DNA of 64,000 nucleotides from Bacteroidaceae bacterium (GTDB lineage: Bacteria > Bacteroidota > Bacteroidia > Bacteroidales > Bacteroidaceae). The translations under genes and the position numbers were made by a program. Positions 54,444 to 64,000 of the stretch are shown here, piece by piece. The notes under the pieces are model-generated. The model was not told where the DNA came from and ran no database searches. It saw only the letters and a list, made by a program, of their open reading frames with translations. Position 1 is the first letter of the stretch; every line of letters starts with the position of its first letter. The stretch spans positions 1 to 64,000 of the forward strand of contig JAFXNA010000007.1 of the NCBI GenBank assembly GCA_017529865.1. Direction: 5' to 3'.

Positions 54444-54468
54444 TAAAAGAATCTCGATAGAGAGAGGG

Positions 54469-56547
54469 TTATGGCAGTGGCAGATACCACTTACCTCCCT
54501 TGAGTGCATCGGCACGAGAGTCGTGATTAGCAGCGCCCTTACGACGAGCCACCTGAGTAGCGATGAAGTCTGGATCGTTGTGATACATCGCATAACGCAT
54601 CAAGTCGAAGAAGCGGTAGCCTTCGAACATACCTTCGAGTGCTTCCTCGTCGAGAATCATCTGCTCGAGTGTAGTCTGATACAAAGGCACGCTTGCTACA
54701 TAAGCCGTTTCCTCGGCATCATACATACGAGAGTTCGTGAGATTTCTTTCACGATAAAGATTATAGAGTGCAAGTGAGTCTTCTTCTGACTCATATACGT
54801 AAACAAAGTATACGACCGAACCCGTTCCTGCCTGACGAATTTCGTAATCAATCAATCCATAATAATTGTCATAATACCAATCAACACTATCATCTGGAAT
54901 AATATGAATGTCGTGCGCATCCTTTGCTGCTTCAAGGCTATCTGACAACAGGCTATACTGCTTTGTCAGAGAATCCACCTCTGCCCAAATAGCAGAATCA
55001 CGTGGAAGTTCATAATACTTGTTGTAGTATGAGTCACCGCAACCACGAGAGTGGATACCCTGCATAGTCGTTTGAACGTTGGGCTGAGTAGCCATTGGAG
55101 AATGTTTGTCAACAAAGGTAGAACTTGACCATGAGCCGAGGTCGCCCAAGAAGTAGGTGCCTACATCATACAGGTTATTGCGTTCAGTACGTGACACGTA
55201 ATTATTCATTGTGTTTGACGAGATACCATACTTAAGGACAGCGAATGCAGTCTGTGGGAATCCTGCACGGTTGAGTGCCTCAGCAAAGTGGAGCCATACA
55301 ATGTTCTTACGGAACAATGTGTAAGATTGCAACTTGCGGTCCGGACCGTCATTTGATTTTGAAGTAGCATACTTCATAATGTGCTGACGGTCTTTTGCAA
55401 AGCGGTCAGTGTAGCGGTCGCTCACTTGTGAGCGATCGTAAACAGCCTGGAGACGGAGGTCGCCCATTTCGAGTGAATCTTCCCAAGCCACCTTATCAAT
55501 ACTATAAATAGTATCGCGGTTACCCATTTCCTCGAAGTATCCACACCAGATTTGCTCTTGTGACAATTCACGGATATACTTAGAAGGAACTACAGGTACG
55601 TAGTAGTTGTTCTCAAACTGTGAGTTGAAGAAACCATACAGTTCACTCCATGTTCCATCGTAAGCACAAGTATCAAGAGGAATGATGGCAATCTTGTCGT
55701 CAGTAATAGAGTAATCACCGCTGGTGTTACGCATACGACGGTCGCCCCAAGTAACAGCTACTGTTCCTGTCGTCACTTCATGTCCAGTGAAACAGAAGTA
55801 GTCGTGGTAGTAACGACAAGCCTCTACGAAGTCGCTCTGAGCCTGTGTGAAGCAACCTCTCCACAAATACAGCTCTGCCAACATCAAACGAGCAGGAATG
55901 AAGAACGTAGAACTTGCCATATCATTCATTTTACCAAAGTCCGGCATGTCGATTACCTTTGATGCGTAAGGCAACAATTCAGTGATGAAGTACGTACAAA
56001 TAGTATTCATGTCAGCACGGTTCGAAGCATTCGCAAGAATGTCATCGGCATCACCAGAAGTGAGCACAGGATCGAGAATGAATGGAACCTTACCATACAT
56101 TTTCGCCAGTTCCAGATAGGTCCATGCACGGAATACACGAACAGCCTGGATTTCTTTCTCGAAATGCTTACGGTTGTGTGACACATAGTTAGAGTCTACA
56201 TAAGCCAAATAAACGTTACATGCATTGACAACAGCATAGTAGTCAGCAATCTGATTGTACTCATTGTCTGTTGAAATGTTATTGTTCATCACATCCTGCA
56301 AAGAGGTTTTAGCCACTGTAGGATCGATGTCGACGAGGTCGGCACGGAGTTCACCGAGTACGACAGTACGATCGACCAGACTCTGCATGCGATTAACGAT
56401 ACCCATGAGCTGGTATACCGTATCCTGTGGAGTAAGATTCGTTGTATGCAACTCATCTTCTACAGAAAGCATATCTTCGCACGAAGTAGTAGCAGCTCCG
56501 ACAGTAAGAAGGAGCAAGCCTGAAAATATGATTGATTTTGTTTTCAT
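54469..56547 (-). CDS. RagB/SusD family outer-membrane lipoprotein
   Basis: The 692-residue SusD-like glycan- or peptide-binding lipoprotein has a signal with lipobox (LLLTVGAATTSC), TPR-like helices (AVRVFRAWTYLELAKMYGKV, PARLMLAELYLWRGCFTQAQ) and the C-terminal FEGYRFFDLMRYAMYHNDPD typical of the family. It pairs with the SusC protein encoded just upstream and would sit over its barrel as a lid. It is the last gene of a leftward operon. Confidence 0.9.
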   Translation of the reverse strand: MKTKSIIFSGLLLLTVGAATTSCEDMLSVEDELHTTNLTPQDTVYQLMGIVNRMQSLVDRTVVLGELRADLVDIDPTVAKTSLQDVMNNNISTDNEYNQIADYYAVVNACNVYLAYVDSNYVSHNRKHFEKEIQAVRVFRAWTYLELAKMYGKVPFILDPVLTSGDADDILANASNRADMNTICTYFITELLPYASKVIDMPDFGKMNDMASSTFFIPARLMLAELYLWRGCFTQAQSDFVEACRYYHDYFCFTGHEVTTGTVAVTWGDRRMRNTSGDYSITDDKIAIIPLDTCAYDGTWSELYGFFNSQFENNYYVPVVPSKYIRELSQEQIWCGYFEEMGNRDTIYSIDKVAWEDSLEMGDLRLQAVYDRSQVSDRYTDRFAKDRQHIMKYATSKSNDGPDRKLQSYTLFRKNIVWLHFAEALNRAGFPQTAFAVLKYGISSNTMNNYVSRTERNNLYDVGTYFLGDLGSWSSSTFVDKHSPMATQPNVQTTMQGIHSRGCGDSYYNKYYELPRDSAIWAEVDSLTKQYSLLSDSLEAAKDAHDIHIIPDDSVDWYYDNYYGLIDYEIRQAGTGSVVYFVYVYESEEDSLALYNLYRERNLTNSRMYDAEETAYVASVPLYQTTLEQMILDEEALEGMFEGYRFFDLMRYAMYHNDPDFIATQVARRKGAANHDSRADALKGGKWYLPLP

Positions 56548-56604
56548 ATATTTACTGTTTTGTTTTCTCTGTTCCTCCCCGAAGGAAGAAACAGATGAGT
56601 TTGA

Positions 56605-59600
56605 TTACAAGTTAAACTTAACTCCGAGTGTGAAACTACGACCTGAAGGAGTAAATCCTGCATCGATACCCTGTAACAATGAGCTGTTAGAGCAAGACAC
56701 TTCTGGATCTGCACCTAAGTACTTGGTGAATGTCAACAAGTTGTTGGCTGCTGCCCAAATGGTGATACCCTGCAAGAACTTGTTTTCAGGAGAGAGAGGA
56801 AGTTTGTAGCTCAAAGTGATGTTCTTCAACTTGAGATAAGAACCATCTTCGATCCAACGGTCAGAGAAACGGCTGTTGCCCATTGGGTCACCGTATGTAG
56901 CCTGAGGTATGTCGGTCTGCTGACCTTCAGCAATCCAGCGGCGGCATACTGCTGTAGTCTGGTTGATGAACTCACTACCACCTTCGAGCACTGCGCGCTC
57001 ATAGTTGTAGATGTCATTACCAAGACTATAGTTGAAGTTAATTGCTACGCTGAATGACTTACCGAAGTGGAAGTTGCCATGAATGTTACCATAGATGTCT
57101 GGATTAGGATCGCCAATAACCACACGGTCAGCCTCTGTGATGAGCTTGTCGTTATTCATATCAACAAACTTCATATCACCTGCCTTGAAGTCAATCTTGT
57201 TACCTGCTTTGTCAAGAATACCAAGATTAGCTGCCTGTGCGTCTGCAGTCGTTGCAAAGACGCCATCGGTCTTGTAACCGTAGAACATACCAAGTGGCTG
57301 TCCCACAGCAGTCTGGATGGTTCCGTTGTAGACGTCAGTCTCAATAGACTGTACACCATTTGGAAGCTGAGTGATTTCATTCTTATAGTGACCTACACTT
57401 GCACCAAGTTCGAACTTGAATTTCTTCGAGTTTACAACCTTAGCGAGAGCTGCCACATCGTAACCTTCGTTCTTCATGGCACCGTCATTGGTCCAATACT
57501 GCTTTATACCTGTCGGATAAGCAATTGCTCCAAGTGTTGCAAGGTTGCTTGTCTTTGCATAGAAGTAATTCAACTTCACGTTCAAACGGTTGTTGAAGAA
57601 GTTACCTTCTAAGCCGACATTGAAACGGTTGGTGCTCTCCCAACGAAGTTTAGAGTTACCAATATTCTCAAGGCCAATACCTACCGCTTTCTCTTTGAGG
57701 AAGGCACGAGCACTCATGTAAGTAAATGCTGCGTTGTTGTCATAAGAGTCGTTACCCAGTGACTCAAATCCTGCATTCAACTTCAACATGTTGACAGCAC
57801 GGTTTGGACGGAACCAGTTTTCGTTGCTGATGACCCAAGCACCTTGAATAGATGGGAAGAAGCCCCATGTCACGCCGAACATCTTGATACCAGCATCGGC
57901 CTGCTTACCGAAGCGTGAAGAAGACTGGAATGCGAATGATCCCTGGAGGTAGTACTTCTCGCGATAGTTATAATCGATGTTTGCATACCAGTTGATTGAC
58001 TTCCAAGTCTCATCTACACCTTCTGCGTGCTTGTTACGAGTAGCCTTGTCTGGAGTCTTATCGTTACCAGAATCGTATGCATGAGTGTAAGAGTCTTTGA
58101 AGTTATCGTTAAGGTAACGAACACCAGCGAAGATGTCGAAACGATGCTTTCCCAAAGGAAGAGCAAGGTCGACACGAGTATCACTCGACAAAGCCTTGTG
58201 TTTGTAGAAGCTTGTACCAGTAGAGTTCTGAACGGTACCAATGTTCTTTACATAGTAGTTTGGCATACCCTGAACAGGAGTATAATAGATTTCACTGCAG
58301 CTGAGCTGTGAGTAAGCAAACTGCTCCTGAATGGTGAAGTTACGATTGACATGCCATACAGGTGTAACCACAATATTTACATCGGTATTGTCCACACGGT
58401 TCTTGTTCAATGCATCAGCATATTTCAAGATACCAAGAGGGTTAGCCAATGAAGCCTTGCTACCGAGTGCTTCTGCGAGGTAGTCGTCAGCATCAGATAC
58501 GAATGATGAGATTTTACCATCAGTTGAGAAGTCGTAAGGTGCCACGAATGGAGACTTCAGAAGGGCAAGCACGTTTGGAGAAGAAATCGCGTTAGCCTGG
58601 AACTCAGGAGTGAAACCATCATCTCTCAGGTTACGCTTCAAGTTAGCATAAGCCACGTCGAAACGAGTGGTCAGTTTATCTGTCAAGACGATATCAGAGT
58701 TGAATCGGATATTGAAACGATTGACATCATTCTTCTTCAATGTAGACTGCGACTCAATGTAACCAACAGAGAGGTTGTAGTTTGCTACTTCGTCACCACC
58801 TTGGATGTGGATACCATAGTTCTGAGAGAATGCCTCTTCGAATACGATGTCTTTCCAATCGGTGTTGTTGTGATACATATTATAATAATAATAGGTAGGG
58901 TCGGTCTGTAAGAACTTGAAGTTCTCCAACTTACTGCCCGCAGTCTTCAAAAGTCCAGATGCATAAGCACGATACTGATCTGCATTCATGACATCAGGAG
59001 TAGAAGGTATCAGCTCAATGCCACCGCTGATATTCACATCGATGACGGTCTTCATGCTGGTGTTACGCTTGGTCGTGATATAAATCACACCATTCGCACC
59101 CTGAGCACCATAAAGAGCTGTAGCATTCTTCAATACTTTGATTTCAGCAATATCATCGATGTTGATATTAGCCAATGGGTTGTTCCAATAGCCATTGTGC
59201 AACATTGATGAATTCCACATCATATCGTGAACAACTCCATCGATAACGATGAGCGGCTGAGATGCTGCATTGATAGAGTGGAAACCTTCGATGAACATAC
59301 TAACACCCATGCCAGGAATACCAGTACGTGAGATGGAGCGCACATCACCGCCAAAACGGTTCTGTACCTCTTGGTCTAAGGTCAAAGCTGATGACGTACC
59401 ATAGTCTTTGGATGTCACAGTTCTTGCTGCAGTTGTCTTTGTCACATAATCCTCGAGATACAAATCCGAGAACAATTTGACGTCAACACCTTCAGCACGA
59501 TCGTTGATAGCCACTTGTGTGAAGTTGTAGCCTTCGAGTTCGGCAGACAGTGAAGTAACGAAAGTTGGAACGCTGATGGTATATGTTCCGTCTTCTTCAG

Positions 59601-59883
59601 TCATCGCAGCATAGAAGCTATTGTTGAATGACTTCACTTTCACACCAGCAAGCGGTTCACCTGTTGTTGCATCAGTTACCTTACCAGAAACTTCCTTCAT
59701 TGGATATTTCTTGATTGGCTTCTGTACTTTCTTCTTTACTGGAGCTTCAATCTCTTCCGCAGATTCTGCATCATCATCTTGTGCAGACATAGGGAGAACT
59801 CCTATGCAGAATATCATAGTTGCAATTCCTGCCTTGCAGAAACGCAGCATATTATTTTCAAAATATGTCTTCATATAATTCAT
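56605..59883 (-). CDS. SusC/RagA TonB-linked outer-membrane transporter
   Basis: The 1092-residue TonB-dependent transporter has a signal peptide, an Ala/Glu/Lys-rich stretch (EEIEAPVKKKVQKPIKKYP), an N-terminal carboxypeptidase-like domain (EVSGKVTDATTGEPLAGVKV), a plug (SQPLIVIDGVVHDMMW, IAEIKVLKNATALYGAQGAN) and a 22-strand-type barrel ending GRSFTLGVKFNL. It imports a glycan or peptide with the SusD partner and TonB/ExbBD energy. A second ATG at 59874 is an equally good start. Confidence 0.92.
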   Translation of the reverse strand: MNYMKTYFENNMLRFCKAGIATMIFCIGVLPMSAQDDDAESAEEIEAPVKKKVQKPIKKYPMKEVSGKVTDATTGEPLAGVKVKSFNNSFYAAMTEEDGTYTISVPTFVTSLSAELEGYNFTQVAINDRAEGVDVKLFSDLYLEDYVTKTTAARTVTSKDYGTSSALTLDQEVQNRFGGDVRSISRTGIPGMGVSMFIEGFHSINAASQPLIVIDGVVHDMMWNSSMLHNGYWNNPLANINIDDIAEIKVLKNATALYGAQGANGVIYITTKRNTSMKTVIDVNISGGIELIPSTPDVMNADQYRAYASGLLKTAGSKLENFKFLQTDPTYYYYNMYHNNTDWKDIVFEEAFSQNYGIHIQGGDEVANYNLSVGYIESQSTLKKNDVNRFNIRFNSDIVLTDKLTTRFDVAYANLKRNLRDDGFTPEFQANAISSPNVLALLKSPFVAPYDFSTDGKISSFVSDADDYLAEALGSKASLANPLGILKYADALNKNRVDNTDVNIVVTPVWHVNRNFTIQEQFAYSQLSCSEIYYTPVQGMPNYYVKNIGTVQNSTGTSFYKHKALSSDTRVDLALPLGKHRFDIFAGVRYLNDNFKDSYTHAYDSGNDKTPDKATRNKHAEGVDETWKSINWYANIDYNYREKYYLQGSFAFQSSSRFGKQADAGIKMFGVTWGFFPSIQGAWVISNENWFRPNRAVNMLKLNAGFESLGNDSYDNNAAFTYMSARAFLKEKAVGIGLENIGNSKLRWESTNRFNVGLEGNFFNNRLNVKLNYFYAKTSNLATLGAIAYPTGIKQYWTNDGAMKNEGYDVAALAKVVNSKKFKFELGASVGHYKNEITQLPNGVQSIETDVYNGTIQTAVGQPLGMFYGYKTDGVFATTADAQAANLGILDKAGNKIDFKAGDMKFVDMNNDKLITEADRVVIGDPNPDIYGNIHGNFHFGKSFSVAINFNYSLGNDIYNYERAVLEGGSEFINQTTAVCRRWIAEGQQTDIPQATYGDPMGNSRFSDRWIEDGSYLKLKNITLSYKLPLSPENKFLQGITIWAAANNLLTFTKYLGADPEVSCSNSSLLQGIDAGFTPSGRSFTLGVKFNL

Positions 59884-59896
59884 TGTTTAGGAGTTA

Positions 59897-61633
59897 CTAT
59901 TCTTCATTAACTGGAACTACGATTGGAGAATCGTCGTCTGTTTTCACTGGCATTCCGTGTGGACGGAGAATCAGACGGTCAATCAACATACGACGAGAGA
60001 AGGTCGCAGTCTCCTTTGTAGACACATAAGACTGAATCTGAATCATCACACCAGCTTTGTTGGTACGATAATAGGACTCCGTAAATTTCAAGGTACCCAA
60101 GAAGATGGAGTCGACCTTTTCAGGATTGCTCTGGAAGTTCTGTTCCTTTCCCGCTGGATCAGCCGGATTCTTCAATACCTCATTACGAGTCTTAGGCCAT
60201 TGCGAGTTGGAATCAGTTGCCTTGTTCGTACGATAGAACATATTGACACGGAACTGATAAGCCTTGGTTGAGTCGGCTTCAGATTGCAGGTTTCTGCCAT
60301 ATTTCAAAGGAACAGTCACCAAATACACATCATATTCACCTGACAGCGTGTTTGGAATATTAAATGCTACATAAGGCTGAACAGAAGAAGTCTTAGGCCT
60401 GATATCCAAATAAGCATGTTCAGAAATTCCTGGATGGATATTGTCTGTTATAACTACAGGATCCCCAATGTTCTTTGTGTAATAGGGCTGACTCTTCTCA
60501 TCTTCTTCCATATTGATGTTACCTGTATTTTCTGCTTCCAACTTGATTTCGTGGAAGAAAGCATCATAGATTGAAGTTGGGAACGAATCAGTCTTGTAAA
60601 CAATACCATTACTACAAGTCACTTTATCGTAATACCTATCAGAAGCAAGAAGTCCACCCTCTTCAAATGGTTTGTAGAACACATTGTGCTCTGGGTCCCA
60701 ACGGCTGTAAGTCGTAGTTACCAAAGAGTCGTCAGAGTAGATGTTTGCATTGCGATTGTAGAACAACGTATTCAACGTGAAGTAGTTTGAATAGTACTGC
60801 TGCAAAGAGTCGCGGTCGTCCTCATGAATATTAAAGTTGAAATAATCCTTCACCAGGTTGTAACGCTCATTGTAAGCTTCCTTACGAGGAGCAATCACCA
60901 AGTAGTCAGAGTCTTCACGATAGATGTAAGAATCGAGACGTTGCAACAGACGGTTTGCCTTAATCATTACAGAGTCAACATAGATTCGGTTTCCATCACC
61001 GTCGACACCACGATATACACTTCGGTTTACGTCCAAAGAGTCATCATCATAATACTTGATAATAGCATACATCGAATCGATGTCAGGATCGGTTTCCAAC
61101 AACTCATAGATATTGGGGTGGAATAGGAGTTCCGAACTCATGACATGCAGAATACCATTGTTACATACAGTATTCACGGTCTTTGCACGTACAGAGTCTA
61201 CACCAACAACACCGTTAGTCAGGGTTGTCTTCTTCTGGTTGAGGAGCATGACATCCTGCTTGGTTGTGTTAGATGAGAAGTTGTAACGAGCAATGTGGTT
61301 CTTTACGAATCGGGTAATCACCAGATCCTTGTGACCATTACTAATCTCCTGTAGCAGGCTGTCTTTATTGAACGAGCCATTTACCGGTGCGAATACTGTT
61401 ACTAATTGACTCTCATTGAGGAGTGCATCATAACCTGTTGCGTCAAGGATTTCAACGAAATCCGTTAACCCTTCAGACTTAAGCTGCTGATAGATGGTGG
61501 CATCTACTACATTTCCTGTTGCCAGATTTGCATCGTAGTGCTCATCCCATGTATCTGAACAGGCATAGCTCACCAGCAAGCCAGCGAACACCAAGATGCC
61601 TGTGCGGATTGATTTATTTATATTCTTATTCAT
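59897..61633 (-). CDS. Fasciclin-domain lipoprotein (578 aa)
   Basis: The lipoprotein (signal with SYAC lipobox) has an N-terminal FAS1 domain: FVEILDATGYDALLNESQLV, TVFAPVNGSFN, and NGILHVMSSELLFHPN as the second FAS1 motif. The C-terminal half is beta-rich and unrecognised. FAS1 proteins are adhesion or protein-binding modules; in Bacteroidota they often accompany SusC/D pairs as surface glycan- or protein-binding lipoproteins. It lies 13 nt upstream of susC. Confidence 0.85.
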   Translation of the reverse strand: MNKNINKSIRTGILVFAGLLVSYACSDTWDEHYDANLATGNVVDATIYQQLKSEGLTDFVEILDATGYDALLNESQLVTVFAPVNGSFNKDSLLQEISNGHKDLVITRFVKNHIARYNFSSNTTKQDVMLLNQKKTTLTNGVVGVDSVRAKTVNTVCNNGILHVMSSELLFHPNIYELLETDPDIDSMYAIIKYYDDDSLDVNRSVYRGVDGDGNRIYVDSVMIKANRLLQRLDSYIYREDSDYLVIAPRKEAYNERYNLVKDYFNFNIHEDDRDSLQQYYSNYFTLNTLFYNRNANIYSDDSLVTTTYSRWDPEHNVFYKPFEEGGLLASDRYYDKVTCSNGIVYKTDSFPTSIYDAFFHEIKLEAENTGNINMEEDEKSQPYYTKNIGDPVVITDNIHPGISEHAYLDIRPKTSSVQPYVAFNIPNTLSGEYDVYLVTVPLKYGRNLQSEADSTKAYQFRVNMFYRTNKATDSNSQWPKTRNEVLKNPADPAGKEQNFQSNPEKVDSIFLGTLKFTESYYRTNKAGVMIQIQSYVSTKETATFSRRMLIDRLILRPHGMPVKTDDDSPIVVPVNEE

Positions 61634-61645
61634 AATAATTTGTTT

Positions 61646-63697
61646 TTAGTACTTATCTTCTGGATAGTATTCATTGTTATAAACACTACGAGGGCATAGC
61701 TCAATATAGTCGAATGCGAATGTACCCATGTCGCCCATATCAAGTTTCTGCTGAACTCTCACATAATGATCCGTCTTTCCATCGGAATGGAAGGTGGTCC
61801 ATATACGTCGCATCTCTGTCATGCCATCACGCATCCAGAATGGGCTACCGGTGCCATCCTGACCAATATTTCCATAGGAAGCAGGTCCCTTCATCCATCC
61901 ACGATTGTGTAGAGACTTATCATAAGCAGCAATTGCTTCTTGATCACCGAGTTCAGAGTCAGGCTTGTTTCCGATTGACGGGTCAGTTCCTTGCTTTCTC
62001 ATGTCAAGAGGAATACCGCACGGTTTATTGTCAAAATAAACCTGTAAGATACCACGGTTATCGAATCCGAGACATGTCTGAATTCGGAACTCATAGTCTC
62101 CTTCTGGTACTGGAGGTAATTTGAACGTGATGTCGAACATACCGGAGATCAGCAATTCATCACCCTGATAAGACCAGAAGCTCAAGTAACGGTTGCGGAC
62201 ATGCATGTGGGTCTTCTGCGTGAAGTCAAAATTGGTTACATAGCCACGCTTAAAGCCGAGACAAGTATTCGGATTATTCAGGTCGGCAGATTGGTATTGC
62301 TTTCCATATTGACCTGGTTGAGATGAAACACCACCTGTGCCACGAACGGAATGACCACGGGCACCGCTTGTCAAGAAGTCGGGAGACAAAGTCGTTGCAT
62401 CAATTCGCATACGTTCATTAAGCACCACTGTCTGAGTGACATCACCATAAGTGATAATGTCTTGAATGTAGTGATAAACGCCATTCACTGCTACCAGGTC
62501 TCGACCAGCCTCTGAAGGAGACTTAATTTTAGCTCCCGGTTCAAACACACCACGAGCATCCTTACGATTCTGAACACCACGGCGATTGACATAACGTCCT
62601 GCCTGAGAGCCTGAAGGGTAGGAAATCTTCATAATAGAATAAGGAAGCATTGTCTCGTACCAATCAGCTACATCCCAGTGCTTACGGTCAAAACACTTAA
62701 GAAGGACATTATCTGCAGTCAACATGTTGTACACAATACGTGCAGGCAGGAAGTGATATGACACAAACCTGTTGAGTGAATTTCGACGGTCTGTATAATC
62801 CGTAACATTCGCATCTTCTGGATAGACTTCGTCATAGATTTGCTTAGCATACGCTTTCAAGTCTTCGAGGTTATTAATCCCATGCGCTGCATAGACATCA
62901 TTTTGCTCAACGAAACCTGTAAATCCAAAATAGCGGTGCTCAGCATATCCCACAAGGTCGTACTCAACAGCTGTTTTCTGAGGATACCACTCGTCAATAG
63001 AGTCAACGGAAAGATGATAGTTCTCGTCCTTGTAGTCGCGCATCAGTTCGTCGAGTTGACAAAGCTTCAACGCACTATAGAACAACGAAATCGTAGAGTC
63101 TTTCTTCATCAAGTCTGGGAGCATTTCAGTAGTTGCGTCGATAATTCTATCGACTGTATGAACCACACCATTCTCTACAGAGTCATCACGGTGGATGATT
63201 CGTGCCGACTGATTGATTTGGTAGACAATCTGAACCTTACCAGGATCAGATGTAACATCTGAGTCACAGGTAATCGTCAGGTATCGATCCAGCATGTTCT
63301 GAGTCGGGAGCGTTGCATCAGAGAAGTCGGTAGTGAAGTACGACTGTTCAATGATGTGCGTACAAGCGATTGTATCGCAATCGGCAACACTCAAGTCATC
63401 GACTGAGCTCATTTGTCGTCCAGCCAAGTAAGCATCTACTGCTTCGTTGGTAGGTGCAAACACCGTGTAAGAGCCGTAAGTGCCGAGCAAGTCAAGATTG
63501 ACCAACTTTGACTTGTTGATAATATCAACGAACTTACTGAACGTCTCAGGACGGCTGGTGAGATATGTATTAGCCATATCTCCTTTCGCAGTGTAATAGT
63601 TCTCCACGCCTGGATCATCGTCACAGCCAATCAATAAGGCAGCTGTAAAAGCTATTGCCACTGCAAGGCATTTATTATTTCTAATCTTAGTTATCAT
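61646..63697 (-). CDS. Fasciclin-domain lipoprotein (683 aa)
   Basis: The lipoprotein (LLIGC lipobox) has FAS1 motifs FSKFVDIINKSKLVNLDLLG, YTVFAPTNEAVDAYL and NGVVHTVDRIIDATTEMLPD. A second weaker FAS1-like stretch around residues 220-430 includes NGVYHYIQDIITYG. The C-terminal about 180 residues look like a beta-sandwich (GMFDITFKLPPVPEGDYEFR). It is 12 nt upstream of the other fasciclin gene and 8 nt downstream of the partial SusD gene, in one operon. Confidence 0.83.
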   Translation of the reverse strand: MITKIRNNKCLAVAIAFTAALLIGCDDDPGVENYYTAKGDMANTYLTSRPETFSKFVDIINKSKLVNLDLLGTYGSYTVFAPTNEAVDAYLAGRQMSSVDDLSVADCDTIACTHIIEQSYFTTDFSDATLPTQNMLDRYLTITCDSDVTSDPGKVQIVYQINQSARIIHRDDSVENGVVHTVDRIIDATTEMLPDLMKKDSTISLFYSALKLCQLDELMRDYKDENYHLSVDSIDEWYPQKTAVEYDLVGYAEHRYFGFTGFVEQNDVYAAHGINNLEDLKAYAKQIYDEVYPEDANVTDYTDRRNSLNRFVSYHFLPARIVYNMLTADNVLLKCFDRKHWDVADWYETMLPYSIMKISYPSGSQAGRYVNRRGVQNRKDARGVFEPGAKIKSPSEAGRDLVAVNGVYHYIQDIITYGDVTQTVVLNERMRIDATTLSPDFLTSGARGHSVRGTGGVSSQPGQYGKQYQSADLNNPNTCLGFKRGYVTNFDFTQKTHMHVRNRYLSFWSYQGDELLISGMFDITFKLPPVPEGDYEFRIQTCLGFDNRGILQVYFDNKPCGIPLDMRKQGTDPSIGNKPDSELGDQEAIAAYDKSLHNRGWMKGPASYGNIGQDGTGSPFWMRDGMTEMRRIWTTFHSDGKTDHYVRVQQKLDMGDMGTFAFDYIELCPRSVYNNEYYPEDKY

Positions 63698-63705
63698 AGT
63701 GTTAA

Positions 63706-64000
63706 TTAATAGTTGATTGTATTCTTCTTTTCCTTATCGAATGCAGGATTCTGCACTAAGAGAGGATTACGCTTCAATTCGTCCTCAGAGAATGGCATAT
63801 ACAAGAACTCAATCATCGCCATCTTGATTCGCATAGCAGATGAGTTCTGTGTGAACTTGTTGCTGAGCAAACCTGCCACGTATGTAGTATTACCTTCTCG
63901 ACGAGCACGACGAACCAAATCGTAATAGCGCTTGCCTTCGAACAACAGCTCTCTACGACGCTCGTTCTCTACAAGTAAATCAAAATCTTTCTTGATATTG
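63706..64000 (-). CDS. SusD-like protein, C-terminal part (runs off window)
   Basis: About 97 codons reading into the window edge: NIKKDFDLLVENERRRELLF, EGKRYYDLVRRARREGNTTY, and the ending LYMPFSEDELKRNPLLVQNP. This is the conserved C-terminal part of RagB/SusD proteins. The 5' end lies beyond 64000. Confidence 0.88.
   Translation of the reverse strand, partial: NIKKDFDLLVENERRRELLFEGKRYYDLVRRARREGNTTYVAGLLSNKFTQNSSAMRIKMAMIEFLYMPFSEDELKRNPLLVQNPAFDKEKKNTINY

Overview
The window reads as a chromosomal segment of a Bacteroidota bacterium, most like the Prevotella group. The evidence is promoters of the form TTTG - 19/20 bp - TAnnTTTGC before many genes, SusC/SusD pairs, a FadL-like porin, DUF4251 and DUF3316 proteins, C-terminal tails ending GxKVLxK, and leu genes in the order leuA-leuC-leuD-leuA2-leuB. 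I saw no rRNA or tRNA gene.

Layout. 0.4-3.4 kb: leftward operon (Nudix, thioredoxin, AlkZ-like, MATE). 3.5-10.3 kb: AT-rich defence/mobile island with an autoinhibited Fic protein, a Vsr endonuclease carrying a repeat insertion, an HNH endonuclease overlapping a C5 methyltransferase, a roughly 585-nt structured non-coding transcription unit with its own promoter and terminator, a 152-bp inverted-repeat element, four 22-bp quasi-palindromes, and a decayed PIN toxin-antitoxin locus. 10.5-18 kb: secreted or glycan-related enzymes (HExxH protein, nitrilase-fold amidase, CE1 esterase, GH28). 18-31 kb: mostly housekeeping genes on the plus strand (topoisomerase IV A, S41 peptidase, MtaB, GT2, glutamate dehydrogenase, RecG, DJ-1, IspD). 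31-41 kb: FadL-like porin, zeta-type toxin pair, HU-like protein, ECF sigma operon, MG2-like surface protein. 41-46 kb: large lipoprotein and ABC exporter. 46.4-54.3 kb: leucine operon with a leader-peptide attenuator. 54.4-64 kb: SusD, SusC, two fasciclin proteins and a further SusD that runs off the window.

The most striking feature is a family of GC-rich elements. Three copies, each carrying a DUF559 (Vsr/PD-(D/E)XK-like) nuclease gene, sit at gene junctions of the leu operon. Copies A and B are each 508 bp and are bounded by about 39-bp terminal inverted repeats that are themselves hairpins (GACCCACCCCCT...CCCTCCC-loop-GGGAGGGG). In A and B the DUF559 stop codon overlaps an ATG that reads outward through the terminal repeat into leuA2 or leuC. 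In copy C the DUF559 frame is fused directly to leuB. The same ends, with only a short centre, form 110-111-bp elements inserted in frame inside mtaB, the adjacent GT2 gene and recG. Related shorter hairpin repeats lie in frame in an S41 lipoprotein, a sigma-operon membrane protein, ispD, the MG2-like protein and a secreted peptidase. This looks like a REPIN/MITE-type system paired with a DUF559 nuclease and tolerated inside genes. That DUF559 mobilises it is my inference; the end homology and frame preservation are visible in the sequence.

Other repeat families recur: 8-bp units (CTATTAAG/CTACTAAC), GGTTATTGG units, AATTCATAATT units and 22-bp quasi-palindromes. Several have been absorbed into coding regions, including a signal peptide, a Vsr zinc site and a nitrilase loop, or into promoters.
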